This document shows, one piece after another, positions 32,528-40,524 of a stretch of DNA of 64,000 bases. The stretch is taken from the NCBI RefSeq assembly GCF_016765585.1, contig NZ_JAESWC010000014.1:369231-433230 (forward strand). The letters run 5' to 3'. This DNA is from Clostridium rhizosphaerae (lineage in GTDB: Bacteria > Bacillota > Clostridia > Clostridiales > Clostridiaceae). How positions within the stretch are numbered: the stretch's first letter is position 1; each line of letters starts with the position of its first letter. The notes under the pieces are model-generated. The model ran no database searches. It was not told where the DNA came from and worked only from the letters and a program-made list of their open reading frames with translations. Made by a program: the position numbers and the translations under genes.

Positions 32528-34501
32528 TTATTCCTTTTTATAAAACCCAGTCTCATACCCCTCTGACTTTAATAGCAGTCCCTGAGCCCATGCAATAGGC
32601 TGTCCCATTATGTCAGTCACAGCCTTTATATCCGCCTTATCTTTAGGCACATCCAGTATAACTTCATCATGGACATGAAAACAGGTCTGATACCCTGCTG
32701 CCTCAAGCCTTTTGAGGCTTTCTGCCAGGCAGTCTCTTGCTATTGCTTGTACAATGTTTTCCGTCAGCTTGCCTCCATAGGTGGGGATGCTCTCCCACTT
32801 CTTCTTTTCCTGATTTATGCCTCTATAGTAAAGTGCTTCTCTGCCCATTTCATTAGTCTTTAGAAATGGTTTTGCATAAAACAGCTTTCTTTCACTTGGA
32901 AGCTTTATAGTTAAAAAATCCTGATTATTATTAAAATCTATTTCTCGAGCTATGATGAGCCCTTTAATTCCTACTACCTGTCCTGTTTTCATTACTTCAA
33001 GAGCCGCATTTTCTATGCTGTACCAAAGGTCAACTATCCTTTTGTTTGAAGCTCTCCATCTCTTTACTAAATCTTTTAGCTCCTCTTCTTTTAGGGCCAT
33101 CTTTAAAGCTCCCATGGCAATTAGTGCACCTGTGGAGCCTTGATAACCCAGCGCAAGCTCTGCTACTTTGCCCTTTTGCCTAAGCTCATATTCCGGATTT
33201 CCTTTTACTATCTTTTCTATAGGCACTCCAAACATCCTCGAAGCCGCCGCTTCGTAAATCCTTCCGTGGGAGGTAAACACCTCTTGTCTCCACTGCTCCC
33301 CTGCAAGATAGGCTATGATTCTTGCTTCTATTGCTGAAAAGTCCGCCACTAGGAATATGTTATTATCTGAAGGCACAAAAGCTGTTCTTATAAGCTGAGA
33401 TAAGGTATCAGGCACATTTCCGTAAACAAGCTTCAGTGCATCTACCTTCTTTTCTCTAACACAATCCCTTGCATGAGATAATGTTTCGAGATAGTTTTTA
33501 GGAAGGTTCTGCACCTGCACAAGCCTGCCTGCCCAGCGGCCTGTTCTGTTTGCTCCGTAAAACTGCAAAAGCCCTCTTACCCTGTCGTCGTAATTCACGA
33601 CATCAGCCATGGCCTTGTACTTCTTAACGCTGGTCTTTGAAAGCTCCTGTCTTATCTCAAGCATTCTCTTTGCTGCATCACTGTTTGTAGTTTTAATAAG
33701 TTCTTTAACCGTTCCCTTTTTAAGGTCTGCTACTTCCGCTCCGGTTTCCTCTTCAAGCCACTTAGTCAGCTGCTTAACACTCTTAGGATTTTGAAGTCCT
33801 GAAAGCTTTACTGCCTCCTGCGTAAGCTCTGAGTTTATCATCTCACTACAGTACAAAGCTCCTTCAATAAGTTCTTTGTCCACCGTTACTCCATAGGTAT
33901 TAATTCTCTGGTCAAGCTCCCATAACTTTTGCTCTGCCTCAGGCACCGGAAAGGCTGATAATCTTCTTTCAATCTCCATTTCTACAGCTACATCCTGCCT
34001 GCAGTATTCTTTAAATAAATTCCACTTTTCTATCTCGTGATGAGGAAGATCTCTTGTTCTTTGACCGTTTTTTGCTGTTGGTTTAACCGGAACACAAAAG
34101 GTTCTAATTAAGGCAGAGCCTACTGATAATTTTTTTTTATCCTCAGAAAGTCCTAGGACTGTAGCCGTAGCAGCAAGTCCAGCTGTATATCCGCAGTAAA
34201 GTCCATGAAGCATAGTGCATCTCCACTGATCTAAAGGTGAATGGTAAAACTTGTTCAGTGCATACCACTCAAAAGATGCATTATAAGCATGCTTGATTAC
34301 ATCAGGATTCTGCAGAGCTTCAACAAACTCCATGGGTAAAGTTTCACCCTGAGCCAAATCAATTACTTTTACTGGCTCATAGTCCATGGAATAAGCTAAA
34401 AGCAGTATCTGAAAATCAAGGGACTGCACATATTTGTACAGTCCGCTCTTTTTCAGGTCAATACTCGAGAAGGTTTCAATGTCTATAGATAAATGCCTCA
34501 T
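32528..34501 (-). CDS. Phage family A DNA polymerase
   Basis: This 657-residue polymerase is a phage PolA. The N-terminal 3'-5' exonuclease domain begins SIDIETFSSIDLKKSGLYKYV (exo I Asp-Ile-Glu). The polymerase domain has ADFSAIEARIIAYLAG (motif A; Asp387), RRKGKVAELALGYQG-type motif B, and FHVHDEVILDVPKD (motif C; Asp612). It overlaps by four bases the DUF2815 gene upstream, the normal order in clostridial phages. The expected next gene is the VapE-type helicase, here 9 kb away. Confidence 0.93.
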   Translation of the reverse strand: MRHLSIDIETFSSIDLKKSGLYKYVQSLDFQILLLAYSMDYEPVKVIDLAQGETLPMEFVEALQNPDVIKHAYNASFEWYALNKFYHSPLDQWRCTMLHGLYCGYTAGLAATATVLGLSEDKKKLSVGSALIRTFCVPVKPTAKNGQRTRDLPHHEIEKWNLFKEYCRQDVAVEMEIERRLSAFPVPEAEQKLWELDQRINTYGVTVDKELIEGALYCSEMINSELTQEAVKLSGLQNPKSVKQLTKWLEEETGAEVADLKKGTVKELIKTTNSDAAKRMLEIRQELSKTSVKKYKAMADVVNYDDRVRGLLQFYGANRTGRWAGRLVQVQNLPKNYLETLSHARDCVREKKVDALKLVYGNVPDTLSQLIRTAFVPSDNNIFLVADFSAIEARIIAYLAGEQWRQEVFTSHGRIYEAAASRMFGVPIEKIVKGNPEYELRQKGKVAELALGYQGSTGALIAMGALKMALKEEELKDLVKRWRASNKRIVDLWYSIENAALEVMKTGQVVGIKGLIIAREIDFNNNQDFLTIKLPSERKLFYAKPFLKTNEMGREALYYRGINQEKKKWESIPTYGGKLTENIVQAIARDCLAESLKRLEAAGYQTCFHVHDEVILDVPKDKADIKAVTDIMGQPIAWAQGLLLKSEGYETGFYKKE

Positions 34502-35112
34502 AGCCCCATAACACCGCCATTAACCGGTGCTCCTGTTATTGGATCAATCTGAAATTGCTGCACTTTATATATTGGCTCACTGAAGGCTTCAGCAGCTGAA
34601 ACTCTTCCTCCAAGGGGCTCTCCATCTTCAAGCTTCTGCACTGGACCTAAGCAGCAACCTATACCCTTTTTACCGTTTGAAGCATAAGGTAAAAACCTAA
34701 CTGATACCCTGGCATAAATGCCTGAATATATTTCTGTCGCATTAAATATTCTCTGCATTGTGACGTTAACTATCTCAGGAGCATGCTTTGAAGAAGCTGT
34801 GAAAACCCAGTGTCCCTTGCACTCCTCTCCAAAAGGCATACCGTCAGAAGGTCTGACTCCATCTCCATCATAAACCGGTATTGCAAGTACGGTTGGTCTT
34901 ACTCCGTTCCATCTTGAAACTATACCTTCCTGTATTGCGGCATTGATAGCTGCATCTATTCTTTGCTTGGTTATTATATCTGTTTTAGGTAAAAGGATTG
35001 TTGTGCTGTACTTAGCCTCTCCCCCCTGAGCACTTACATATGGTGTAAATAAATGCACATAACTCAGCCTTACCTTTCCTGTTACTACATCTTGATTGTT
35101 TATGTTTGCCAT
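34498..35112 (-). CDS. DUF2815 phage protein
   Basis: This 204-residue protein matches DUF2815: VVTGKVRLSYVHLFTPYVSAQGGEAKYSTTILLPKTD, VTMQRIFNATEIYSGIYARVSVRFLPYASNGKKGIGCCLG. DUF2815 proteins are single-strand-binding-like and nearly always precede the phage polymerase, as here. The stop overlaps the polymerase start (ATGA). A double-hairpin repeat pair supplies the SD. Confidence 0.88.
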   Translation of the reverse strand: MANINNQDVVTGKVRLSYVHLFTPYVSAQGGEAKYSTTILLPKTDIITKQRIDAAINAAIQEGIVSRWNGVRPTVLAIPVYDGDGVRPSDGMPFGEECKGHWVFTASSKHAPEIVNVTMQRIFNATEIYSGIYARVSVRFLPYASNGKKGIGCCLGPVQKLEDGEPLGGRVSAAEAFSEPIYKVQQFQIDPITGAPVNGGVMGL

Positions 35113-35120
35113 ATTATTTC

Positions 35121-35209
35121 TCCTTTCACTCGAAACACTGGGTAATCTAACACATTCGCTCCGCTCATAGATTACCCGTTGAAGTCCATTTAGGACTTCA
35201 ACCTCCTTT
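35121..35209 (-). repeat. SD-flanked double-hairpin repeat, copy R3
   Basis: Minus strand: AAAGGAGG, hairpin 1 (TTGAAGTCC / GGACTTCAA), mini-ORF MDFNG-stop, hairpin 2 (GGGTAATCT / AGATTACCC), then GAAAGGAG five bases from the DUF2815 start. Confidence 0.85.
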
Positions 35210-35293
35210 CACTCGAAACACTGGGTAGTCTATCATACTCGCTCTCGCTCGCGACTACCCGTTAAAGCCCATTTAGGGCTTTAACCTCCTTTC
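35205..35293 (-). repeat. SD-flanked double-hairpin repeat, copy R4
   Basis: In tandem with R3. Hairpin 1 TTAAAGCCC / GGGCTTTAA, mini-ORF MGFNG-stop, hairpin 2 GGGTAGTC / GACTACCC. It begins immediately after the preceding gene's stop codon. Confidence 0.85.
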
Positions 35294-35295
35294 CA

Positions 35296-35712
35296 TCATA
35301 TCTTTGCTCCCAAACTTCTAAGCTCAGTTACAAAGGCTCCATACTGCTCCTTAGAAAGTGCAGTTATTGTTTGTACTCCAAAGGAACTTAAAAGTCTCAC
35401 AAGCTCAGCTTGATGCCCTGCATCTACTAGCTGAGTTGCAGCAACCGCTAACTGTTCCATGGTGAAGCTTTGAGCTGAGGTTGGTACAGAAACCCCTTGA
35501 GTTGGTACCGTCTGCACCGGCACCTGTATTGGTGTATGTATTGTCTGCACTGGCACCTGCATAGCATTCTCCTTAGAAGCCTTAGGCTCTGTAAAATCTA
35601 ATGTGTATTCTGGAATTGCTGCCATCTTTGCTGATACAATAGCACTTGTGAAGCTTGTCATTGCTGCCAGTAATTCCGGTGCAGCCGTTATGGTTAATGT
35701 AAGATTTAACAT
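35296..35712 (-). CDS. Phage hypothetical protein, 138 aa
   Basis: This protein has an N-terminal helical region and a Pro/Thr/Val-rich linker (VPVQTIHTPIQVPVQTVPTQG, about residues 55-75), then a helical C-terminal domain QLVDAGHQAELVRLLSSFGVQTITALSKEQYGAFVTELRSLG. The C-terminal domain recurs in phage proteins near DUF2815, probably in nuclease or replication accessories. The exact role is unknown. Start by AAAGGAGG. Confidence 0.55.
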   Translation of the reverse strand: MLNLTLTITAAPELLAAMTSFTSAIVSAKMAAIPEYTLDFTEPKASKENAMQVPVQTIHTPIQVPVQTVPTQGVSVPTSAQSFTMEQLAVAATQLVDAGHQAELVRLLSSFGVQTITALSKEQYGAFVTELRSLGAKI

Positions 35713-35720
35713 TTTATTTC

Positions 35721-35810
35721 CTCCTTTTGTCGGAACACTGGGTAGTCTAAAACGCTCGTTTCCACTCGCAGACTACCCGCTAAAGTCCATTTAGGACTTT
35801 AGCCTCCTTT
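35721..35810 (-). repeat. SD-flanked double-hairpin repeat, copy R5
   Basis: AAAGGAGG, hairpin 1 (CTAAAGTCC / GGACTTTAG), mini-ORF MDFSG-stop, hairpin 2 (GGGTAGTCT / AGACTACCC) and AAAGGAGG before the 138-aa gene. Confidence 0.85.
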
Positions 35811-35814
35811 TGTT

Positions 35815-35949
35815 TTAGCTCAACATACTATCTTGAAACTTATTTATAAAGTACATCTGCCCCTCGCCTGTTACCTTAGTAGTCTTAGTTATCCTTATGG
35901 AGCCGTCAGGATTAGTTATAGAAGTCTCTTTTACAAAGAATAGCCACAT
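35815..35949 (-). pseudogene. C-terminal scrap of a phage antirepressor
   Basis: 44 residues in frame from a Met: WLFFVKETSITNPDGSI, then TTKVTGEGQMYFINKFQ. The ITNPDGSIRIT...KVTGxGQ-YFINKF pattern is the C-terminal end of KilA/KilAC-type phage antirepressors. The remainder of the gene is missing. It follows the XRE gene in a normal phage order. Confidence 0.6.
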
Positions 35950-35955
35950 GGAACT

Positions 35956-36201
35956 TCATTTACCGCACTCAGAAACCTTTGAAGATTCTTTCATATTCAG
36001 CCCATTAAGAATCTCATCAGCTGAGCATTTATATAGCTTTCTCATCCGATTTAACAGCTTAATGCTTGGATATAAATATCCTTGTTCAAGCTTATACAAA
36101 GTACCTCTAGCTATTCCAAGCAGCTCTGCTGCCTCGCTGGTTTCAAGCCCAGCCTTTAACCTGCATAATCTTACACCGCTTATAATAATTCTCACCTCCA
36201 A
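35956..36201 (-). CDS. XRE-family helix-turn-helix regulator
   Basis: This 81-residue protein is a single HTH of the Cro/CI (XRE) type: LCRLKAGLETSEAAELLGIARGTLYKLEQGYLYPSIKLLNRMRKLYKC. It is probably a phage repressor remnant or a Cro-like protein. It stands just right of the phage replication genes. Weak SD. Confidence 0.75.
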   Translation of the reverse strand: MEVRIIISGVRLCRLKAGLETSEAAELLGIARGTLYKLEQGYLYPSIKLLNRMRKLYKCSADEILNGLNMKESSKVSECGK

Positions 36202-36395
36202 TTTGAATTTTTATGACTTACTGTCACAAACATAAATATGCAGAATGTGAAGGCTTTTCATTTAAAGTATTAAAAATATCATTTTTTTATTTTTATAATC
36301 TTTTATAAGTATGAGAAATCTATTGCTGCTGATTGCATAAAGGCTGATTATTGGATATGAAGGGATGATCAGCAAATTAATTTTATGGACGACAA

Positions 36396-36431
36396 AAAAC
36401 CCTAGAAGCATTACAACTTCTAGGGTTTTTG
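36396..36431. terminator. Terminator next to the tRNA-like remnant
   Basis: ACCCTAGAAG and CTTCTAGGGTT pair around CATTACAA, in the position of a tRNA terminator relative to the adjacent tRNA-Arg-like sequence. Confidence 0.6.
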
Positions 36432-36472
36432 TGGTGAGACAGAGAGGGTTCGAACTCTCGAGCAACTGGTTC
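36432..36472 (-). repeat. tRNA-Arg 3'-end remnant (att-like), copy 1
   Basis: TGGTGAGACAGAGAGG, TTCGAA and CAACTGGTTC match the 3' part of the intact tRNA-Arg (CCA end, T arm, anticodon 3' side) in the same orientation with several mismatches. The phosphorylase stop codon lies 4 bases away. It looks like an attachment site of an integrated element. Confidence 0.7.
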
Positions 36473-36475
36473 ATA

Positions 36476-38170
36476 TTATAGGAGTTTACTAATTTTATAA
36501 CTGTAATTCTTCAAGTCAGCTTCCAGTGTTGCTTTACAGCCATTGTTTTCCCACTGCAATTTTAAAATATGTGCTTCAGATGGTAATATGGTTAACTTAG
36601 CATCAAATCCAAATGCAGGGCAAGTATTTCTAAATCTAAGAAGTTCAAGCTGTTCATGAACAACTTTTTTCTCTAATCCTTCTTCAATTTGTTCCAATGA
36701 AAGGTTCGTACGGTTAATCTCTTTGTGTCCGCCAGAGCCAGCTTTTTCTACAGCCTCGTGGTTGTTTTTGCCAGCAAAAAGGTCTAAGTACCATATCTGT
36801 GGCTTTCCGGGCATAAACATCTGAATAGCACGAGCTAGGAGAAGCTTTTGCTCATCCTCACCTAATGCACTGAAATAAGTGGCATTAACTTGATAATACA
36901 TATTTTTCTGACCATGCAGATCCTTCACATAGCCGCCTCTTTCAACCACAGTTTTAATAAGGGTTTCTATTTGCTCATCAGGCAATAATCCCTTCAAATC
37001 AAGTAATGGTATGCCATCGTGGCAGCCTAACATATTTACTGTTTTAATTCCTTTTTTCTGAATATCATTAATCCATGCTAGTAAAGTCTCATTTGTATTT
37101 CTCTCAAAGGCATCAATAATTAATCCAGGTAAAAAGAAGTCATAAGTCATATATCCTTTTTCGGCTATTTTTTCATGAATTTTTTCTTCATATTTTGAAT
37201 GTATCTCAGGAAGAAGCACTAGACCATATTTATCTGCCAGTTCCCTAACACCCTCGAGCAAATCCCATGTTCCTGGATCGTTTAAAAAATTCTTTTCTCC
37301 TGTCTCTTTAGGTGCATATGCAAATGCATCCAGTCTCACTATTTCCGCACCATAACCAGCAAGTTTTTTTAAGGTATCCTCATAGAATTCCCATACTAGC
37401 GGTGACTTAATATTTAAGTCCATCTGTCCTAAATATTTTCGTCTTGATTCAAGTAATTCTACAACACTATCTTTGTATTTTTCAAATCTGCCAAAGTCTA
37501 TTTCCTTAGGTCTTTTCTTAGCATCAAGTGAGTCATTTACTAAACTCCCTATAGCATCTGAAGTTGCATATTGGATATTTATAGCTGCCATAATATCTTG
37601 GGCATCGATTTTTTCATATTTAACTTCTTGATAAAATGTATTCCAGTAAGGAACTTCCTTTCCATCAGGCATACGAACCATAAGAATAGGTAGTCCAGGT
37701 TTTCTAAAAAACATATCCTTTATTAATTCTGGGTCAGGCTGTATATATCCATCAGCTGTCATCTCTCCATGACCTTCCCAAAACTTGTTCCAGTTAATAA
37801 AAAAGTCTTTATATTTAGAAGCCTCACCATTTTTTATAATATCCTGAAACTGTTTTGAAAGCACAGAAGCATGGTTCAATATAAAATCAAACTTAAATGC
37901 AATACCACATTCTTTTAAATCCTCTAAATCCTCTGAAGAAGCAAGCATTTCATTTAGCTCATAGTTAATAACGGAAAAACCTCTGTCTAAATCCGTATTA
38001 AAAAGACTTGGTAGAATATAAAAGGACTGAAAGACATCTTTAAGCTTTGGATTTTTAATAAATAGAGCAATGTCTTTTAAAGTTCCTCCAATACTATCAG
38101 GATATGCATTAAGCATAGGCCCTGCCTTAATAGTCTTATTTTCTGATGTATTTAAAGTGCTTGTGGACAT
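36476..38170 (-). CDS. GH13_18-type glucoside phosphorylase
   Basis: This 564-residue protein belongs to the sucrose phosphorylase subfamily of GH13. NAYPDSIGGTLKDI, FDFILNHASVLS, VRLDAFAYAP (nucleophile Asp281), LPEIHSKYE (acid/base Glu322), MLGCHDGIPLLDL (Asp385) and QIWYLDLFAGKNN match the family. Such enzymes use phosphate to release alpha-glucose 1-phosphate from sucrose, sucrose 6'-phosphate, glucosylglycerol or glucosylglycerate. Its length and 90-residue N-terminal extension differ from plain sucrose phosphorylases, so the donor is unclear. It is at the end of the sugar operon, adjoining a kinase gene by 19 bases. Confidence 0.85.
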   Translation of the reverse strand: MSTSTLNTSENKTIKAGPMLNAYPDSIGGTLKDIALFIKNPKLKDVFQSFYILPSLFNTDLDRGFSVINYELNEMLASSEDLEDLKECGIAFKFDFILNHASVLSKQFQDIIKNGEASKYKDFFINWNKFWEGHGEMTADGYIQPDPELIKDMFFRKPGLPILMVRMPDGKEVPYWNTFYQEVKYEKIDAQDIMAAINIQYATSDAIGSLVNDSLDAKKRPKEIDFGRFEKYKDSVVELLESRRKYLGQMDLNIKSPLVWEFYEDTLKKLAGYGAEIVRLDAFAYAPKETGEKNFLNDPGTWDLLEGVRELADKYGLVLLPEIHSKYEEKIHEKIAEKGYMTYDFFLPGLIIDAFERNTNETLLAWINDIQKKGIKTVNMLGCHDGIPLLDLKGLLPDEQIETLIKTVVERGGYVKDLHGQKNMYYQVNATYFSALGEDEQKLLLARAIQMFMPGKPQIWYLDLFAGKNNHEAVEKAGSGGHKEINRTNLSLEQIEEGLEKKVVHEQLELLRFRNTCPAFGFDAKLTILPSEAHILKLQWENNGCKATLEADLKNYSYKISKLL

Positions 38171-38189
38171 AGTCCTTCACCTCCTTCAA

Positions 38190-39134
38190 TTATTCATTCA
38201 TCAATTTAAGATAATCGTCATAAGAAATTACATTTCCGGCCTTAGTTACAATAATCTTTGCTTTATGTGCCTGTGAACACAATAAGTTTTGCTCGATATT
38301 AAGCACCATCATTGTAAATGGACTGTCAGTTCCGCCATCTCTATTACGAGATCTGCGGTGTTCAAGGGTTTCCTGTGGTGTACTGTTAAGTAATATAGGT
38401 ATATCTACACCTACTAGATTATCGTTATTTCCATGAGTCCATTCAATGACTAAAACCTTCACATTACTAAAATCAACGGCATCATACCAAAGTTCTTTTT
38501 CTTCTCTTCCCATACGTTTAAGCATTATGCTCTCTGCGCCATTTTTAAATTCAGCAATAATATGATTTACTTCATTAAAATCTATTTCATTATTTGTTCC
38601 TAGGTAATTACTAAGTCCACTCTTTCCTGCTTCCTGATAAACAGCTAGCCATGGAAGTTCCTTGCATAATTCAGGATTAGAATCACTGCCTTGATCCTGC
38701 AATTCCTGAAGCTTAATATTTCTTTCCTTTGTAAATTCACCTTTTCGAACAAGACCTTTTATACCATTTTCTCTAAAAACACGCATTCTTTCCGCATCAT
38801 TTACTTTAGGTATACGATGTGGATAGTTATCTCCGGACAAAATATAGCTGCCTATTCCTAAATCATTTAAATAATATCCGATTAATGAACCTATTTCTGA
38901 TTTTCCAACACCTGACCCGCCATGTACGCTAATAACAGCCTTCTCACTTGGCTGTGCCTTCAATATTGGATTCAAAAACCTTAGCAATTCTGGAAAAATA
39001 ACATTTGCCTTATCTACATTGCCTTCATTTATAACAATTTTATCCGCTGGCATGTCCCCTTTTTGTATTGTACTAAAATCAGAAATCTTAGGAGCAGTCC
39101 ACTTTATATCATGATTATTTTTTTCAAAAGTCAT
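38190..39134 (-). CDS. P-loop kinase of the phosphoribulokinase/uridine-kinase type
   Basis: This 314-residue protein has Walker A GGSGVGKSEIG, then LSGDNYPHRIPKVNDAERMRVFRENG (substrate region as in uridine kinase and phosphoribulokinase), VLVIEWTHGNND and a C-terminal lid STPQETLEHRRSRNRDGG. It likely phosphorylates a sugar or polyol. It lies next to the GH13_18 phosphorylase, so the two may act in sequence on the released glycosyl acceptor. Its substrate is unknown. SD GGAGG. Confidence 0.65.
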   Translation of the reverse strand: MTFEKNNHDIKWTAPKISDFSTIQKGDMPADKIVINEGNVDKANVIFPELLRFLNPILKAQPSEKAVISVHGGSGVGKSEIGSLIGYYLNDLGIGSYILSGDNYPHRIPKVNDAERMRVFRENGIKGLVRKGEFTKERNIKLQELQDQGSDSNPELCKELPWLAVYQEAGKSGLSNYLGTNNEIDFNEVNHIIAEFKNGAESIMLKRMGREEKELWYDAVDFSNVKVLVIEWTHGNNDNLVGVDIPILLNSTPQETLEHRRSRNRDGGTDSPFTMMVLNIEQNLLCSQAHKAKIIVTKAGNVISYDDYLKLMNE

Positions 39135-39141
39135 TATAAAT

Positions 39142-39236
39142 TCCTCCTTTTAGTCGGAAGCACTGGGTAATTTAACCCGCTCGCTGCCGCTCACAAATTA
39201 CCCGTTAAAGTCCATTTAGGACTTTAACCTCCTTTT
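39142..39236 (-). repeat. SD-flanked double-hairpin repeat, copy R6
   Basis: AAAAGGAGG, hairpin 1 (TTAAAGTCC / GGACTTTAA), mini-ORF MDFNG-stop, hairpin 2 (GGGTAATTT / AAATTACCC), then AAAAGGAGG before the kinase gene. It lies in the gap between DUF3237 and kinase genes. Confidence 0.85.
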
Positions 39237-39242
39237 AATCGC

Positions 39243-39665
39243 CTATTTCATCCTATAAATCTTTATACATACACCAGGTTTCTCAGTTTTTGCAGCCTCC
39301 AAGCTTCCAACAAAAACTCCGCTTCTGAGCCAGTCGTATTTACCATCAGCTACCTGAAAACGAGGATTTGTCTTTATAACTCTGTCTTGTGTTCTGGAAT
39401 CTAAATATCCTTCGTTTTCAACAGAAATATAGACACCATCATCTGTCTGTAGAGCATATTTTGCAAAGACATGTGCCATGTTGTCATCTAAGGCTATATT
39501 CCAGTCATAACCCCCGGATATTACTTTTCCTTTTATATTAGTTCCTTTAAAGGTTCCTCCTGTGATTGGAATAAGTCTCAAAAAACCCTCTGGAGTTTTT
39601 CCAACCTCCTGAACTTCTCCAACTTCTACATCTAATTCTAGGACTAAATCCGCTTCTAATTGCAT
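39243..39665 (-). CDS. DUF3237 protein
   Basis: This 140-residue protein matches DUF3237: LVLELDVEVGEVQEVGKTPEGFLRLIPITGGTFKG (start), GKVISGGYDWNIALDDNMAHVFAKYALQTDDGVYISVENEG, SGVFVGSLEA at the end. The fold is a lipocalin-like beta barrel of unknown role, commonly near sugar or aromatic ester genes. Its start is GGATGTG-preceded. Between the deacetylase and kinase genes of the sugar operon. Confidence 0.8.
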   Translation of the reverse strand: MQLEADLVLELDVEVGEVQEVGKTPEGFLRLIPITGGTFKGTNIKGKVISGGYDWNIALDDNMAHVFAKYALQTDDGVYISVENEGYLDSRTQDRVIKTNPRFQVADGKYDWLRSGVFVGSLEAAKTEKPGVCIKIYRMK

Positions 39666-39679
39666 TTGCTCTCACATCC

Positions 39680-40507
39680 TTACAACTTTTTAGTTTCCCC
39701 TGGTTTTATTTCAATTTTCGTTCCGTTTAACTCTATCCATGTTGAAATAGCTGAGGGGTTAAATACAGAAGTAAAATCTGCAGAAAACTTCAAGTTGTTC
39801 ACAGCATTAAGGTAATCTACTATCTGTATATTGGTTGCATACCAAATATTGTCCTTATTGCTTATATACTCACAAAACTCTTCTATTACGTTCCAATTAT
39901 TGTCCAAATCGAATTCGTAGCTGTGACCCCACAAATAGAAAAGCTCCATTCCTAAAGAATCACCTTCAACAAATCTCTCGGCGAGCTTCATTAAATTAGC
40001 ATCATTATGATGAGCTGTAGGATTCCATTCTAGAAAATTTGAAGGTAAACTAAATCCCCTATGGTTATTTACTGTTCTTGAATATTCTACTCCAAGAGCT
40101 TCTAACACCTTTAAAACAGTTTTATTATAAGTACCATAAGGATAAGCCATTCCTCTAACAGGGTATCCATACATCCTTTCATGATTTTTCCTATCTTCTA
40201 GAACTTCTTCAATCATAAGTTCCTTAGGTATATCAATTAATGAAAGATGTCTTAAACCATGAATTGCAATTTCATGTCCATCATATAAATGAGTTATCTC
40301 TTCTCTATCCATCCTTTTTATGAGCAAATCATTTATAACAAAAGAACCTTCTATCCCTTGAAGTCCTGAATTTAAGTTAAAAGTAGCTTTTAGTTTATAT
40401 TTATTAAATATATCAACAAGTTTCTTATCTTGAGTAATTCCATCATCATAACTTAGCGTAAAAGCTTTTTTATTTCCACCAGGAAAAAGCTTAATTATTT
40501 TAATCAT
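39680..40507 (-). CDS. Polysaccharide-deacetylase family protein
   Basis: This 275-residue protein has the NodB-type fold: FTLSYDDGITQDKKLVDIF (metal-binding Asp pair), DGHEIAIHGLRHLSLID (His of motif 2), and a late His in YLWGHSYEFD. It is a metal-dependent deacetylase or esterase of carbohydrate acyl groups. No signal peptide; cytosolic. Length is typical. It is followed by DUF3237. It may remove O- or N-acetyl groups from an imported oligosaccharide. SD GGTGAT. Confidence 0.8.
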   Translation of the reverse strand: MIKIIKLFPGGNKKAFTLSYDDGITQDKKLVDIFNKYKLKATFNLNSGLQGIEGSFVINDLLIKRMDREEITHLYDGHEIAIHGLRHLSLIDIPKELMIEEVLEDRKNHERMYGYPVRGMAYPYGTYNKTVLKVLEALGVEYSRTVNNHRGFSLPSNFLEWNPTAHHNDANLMKLAERFVEGDSLGMELFYLWGHSYEFDLDNNWNVIEEFCEYISNKDNIWYATNIQIVDYLNAVNNLKFSADFTSVFNPSAISTWIELNGTKIEIKPGETKKL

Positions 40508-40524
40508 TCATAAATCACCACACT

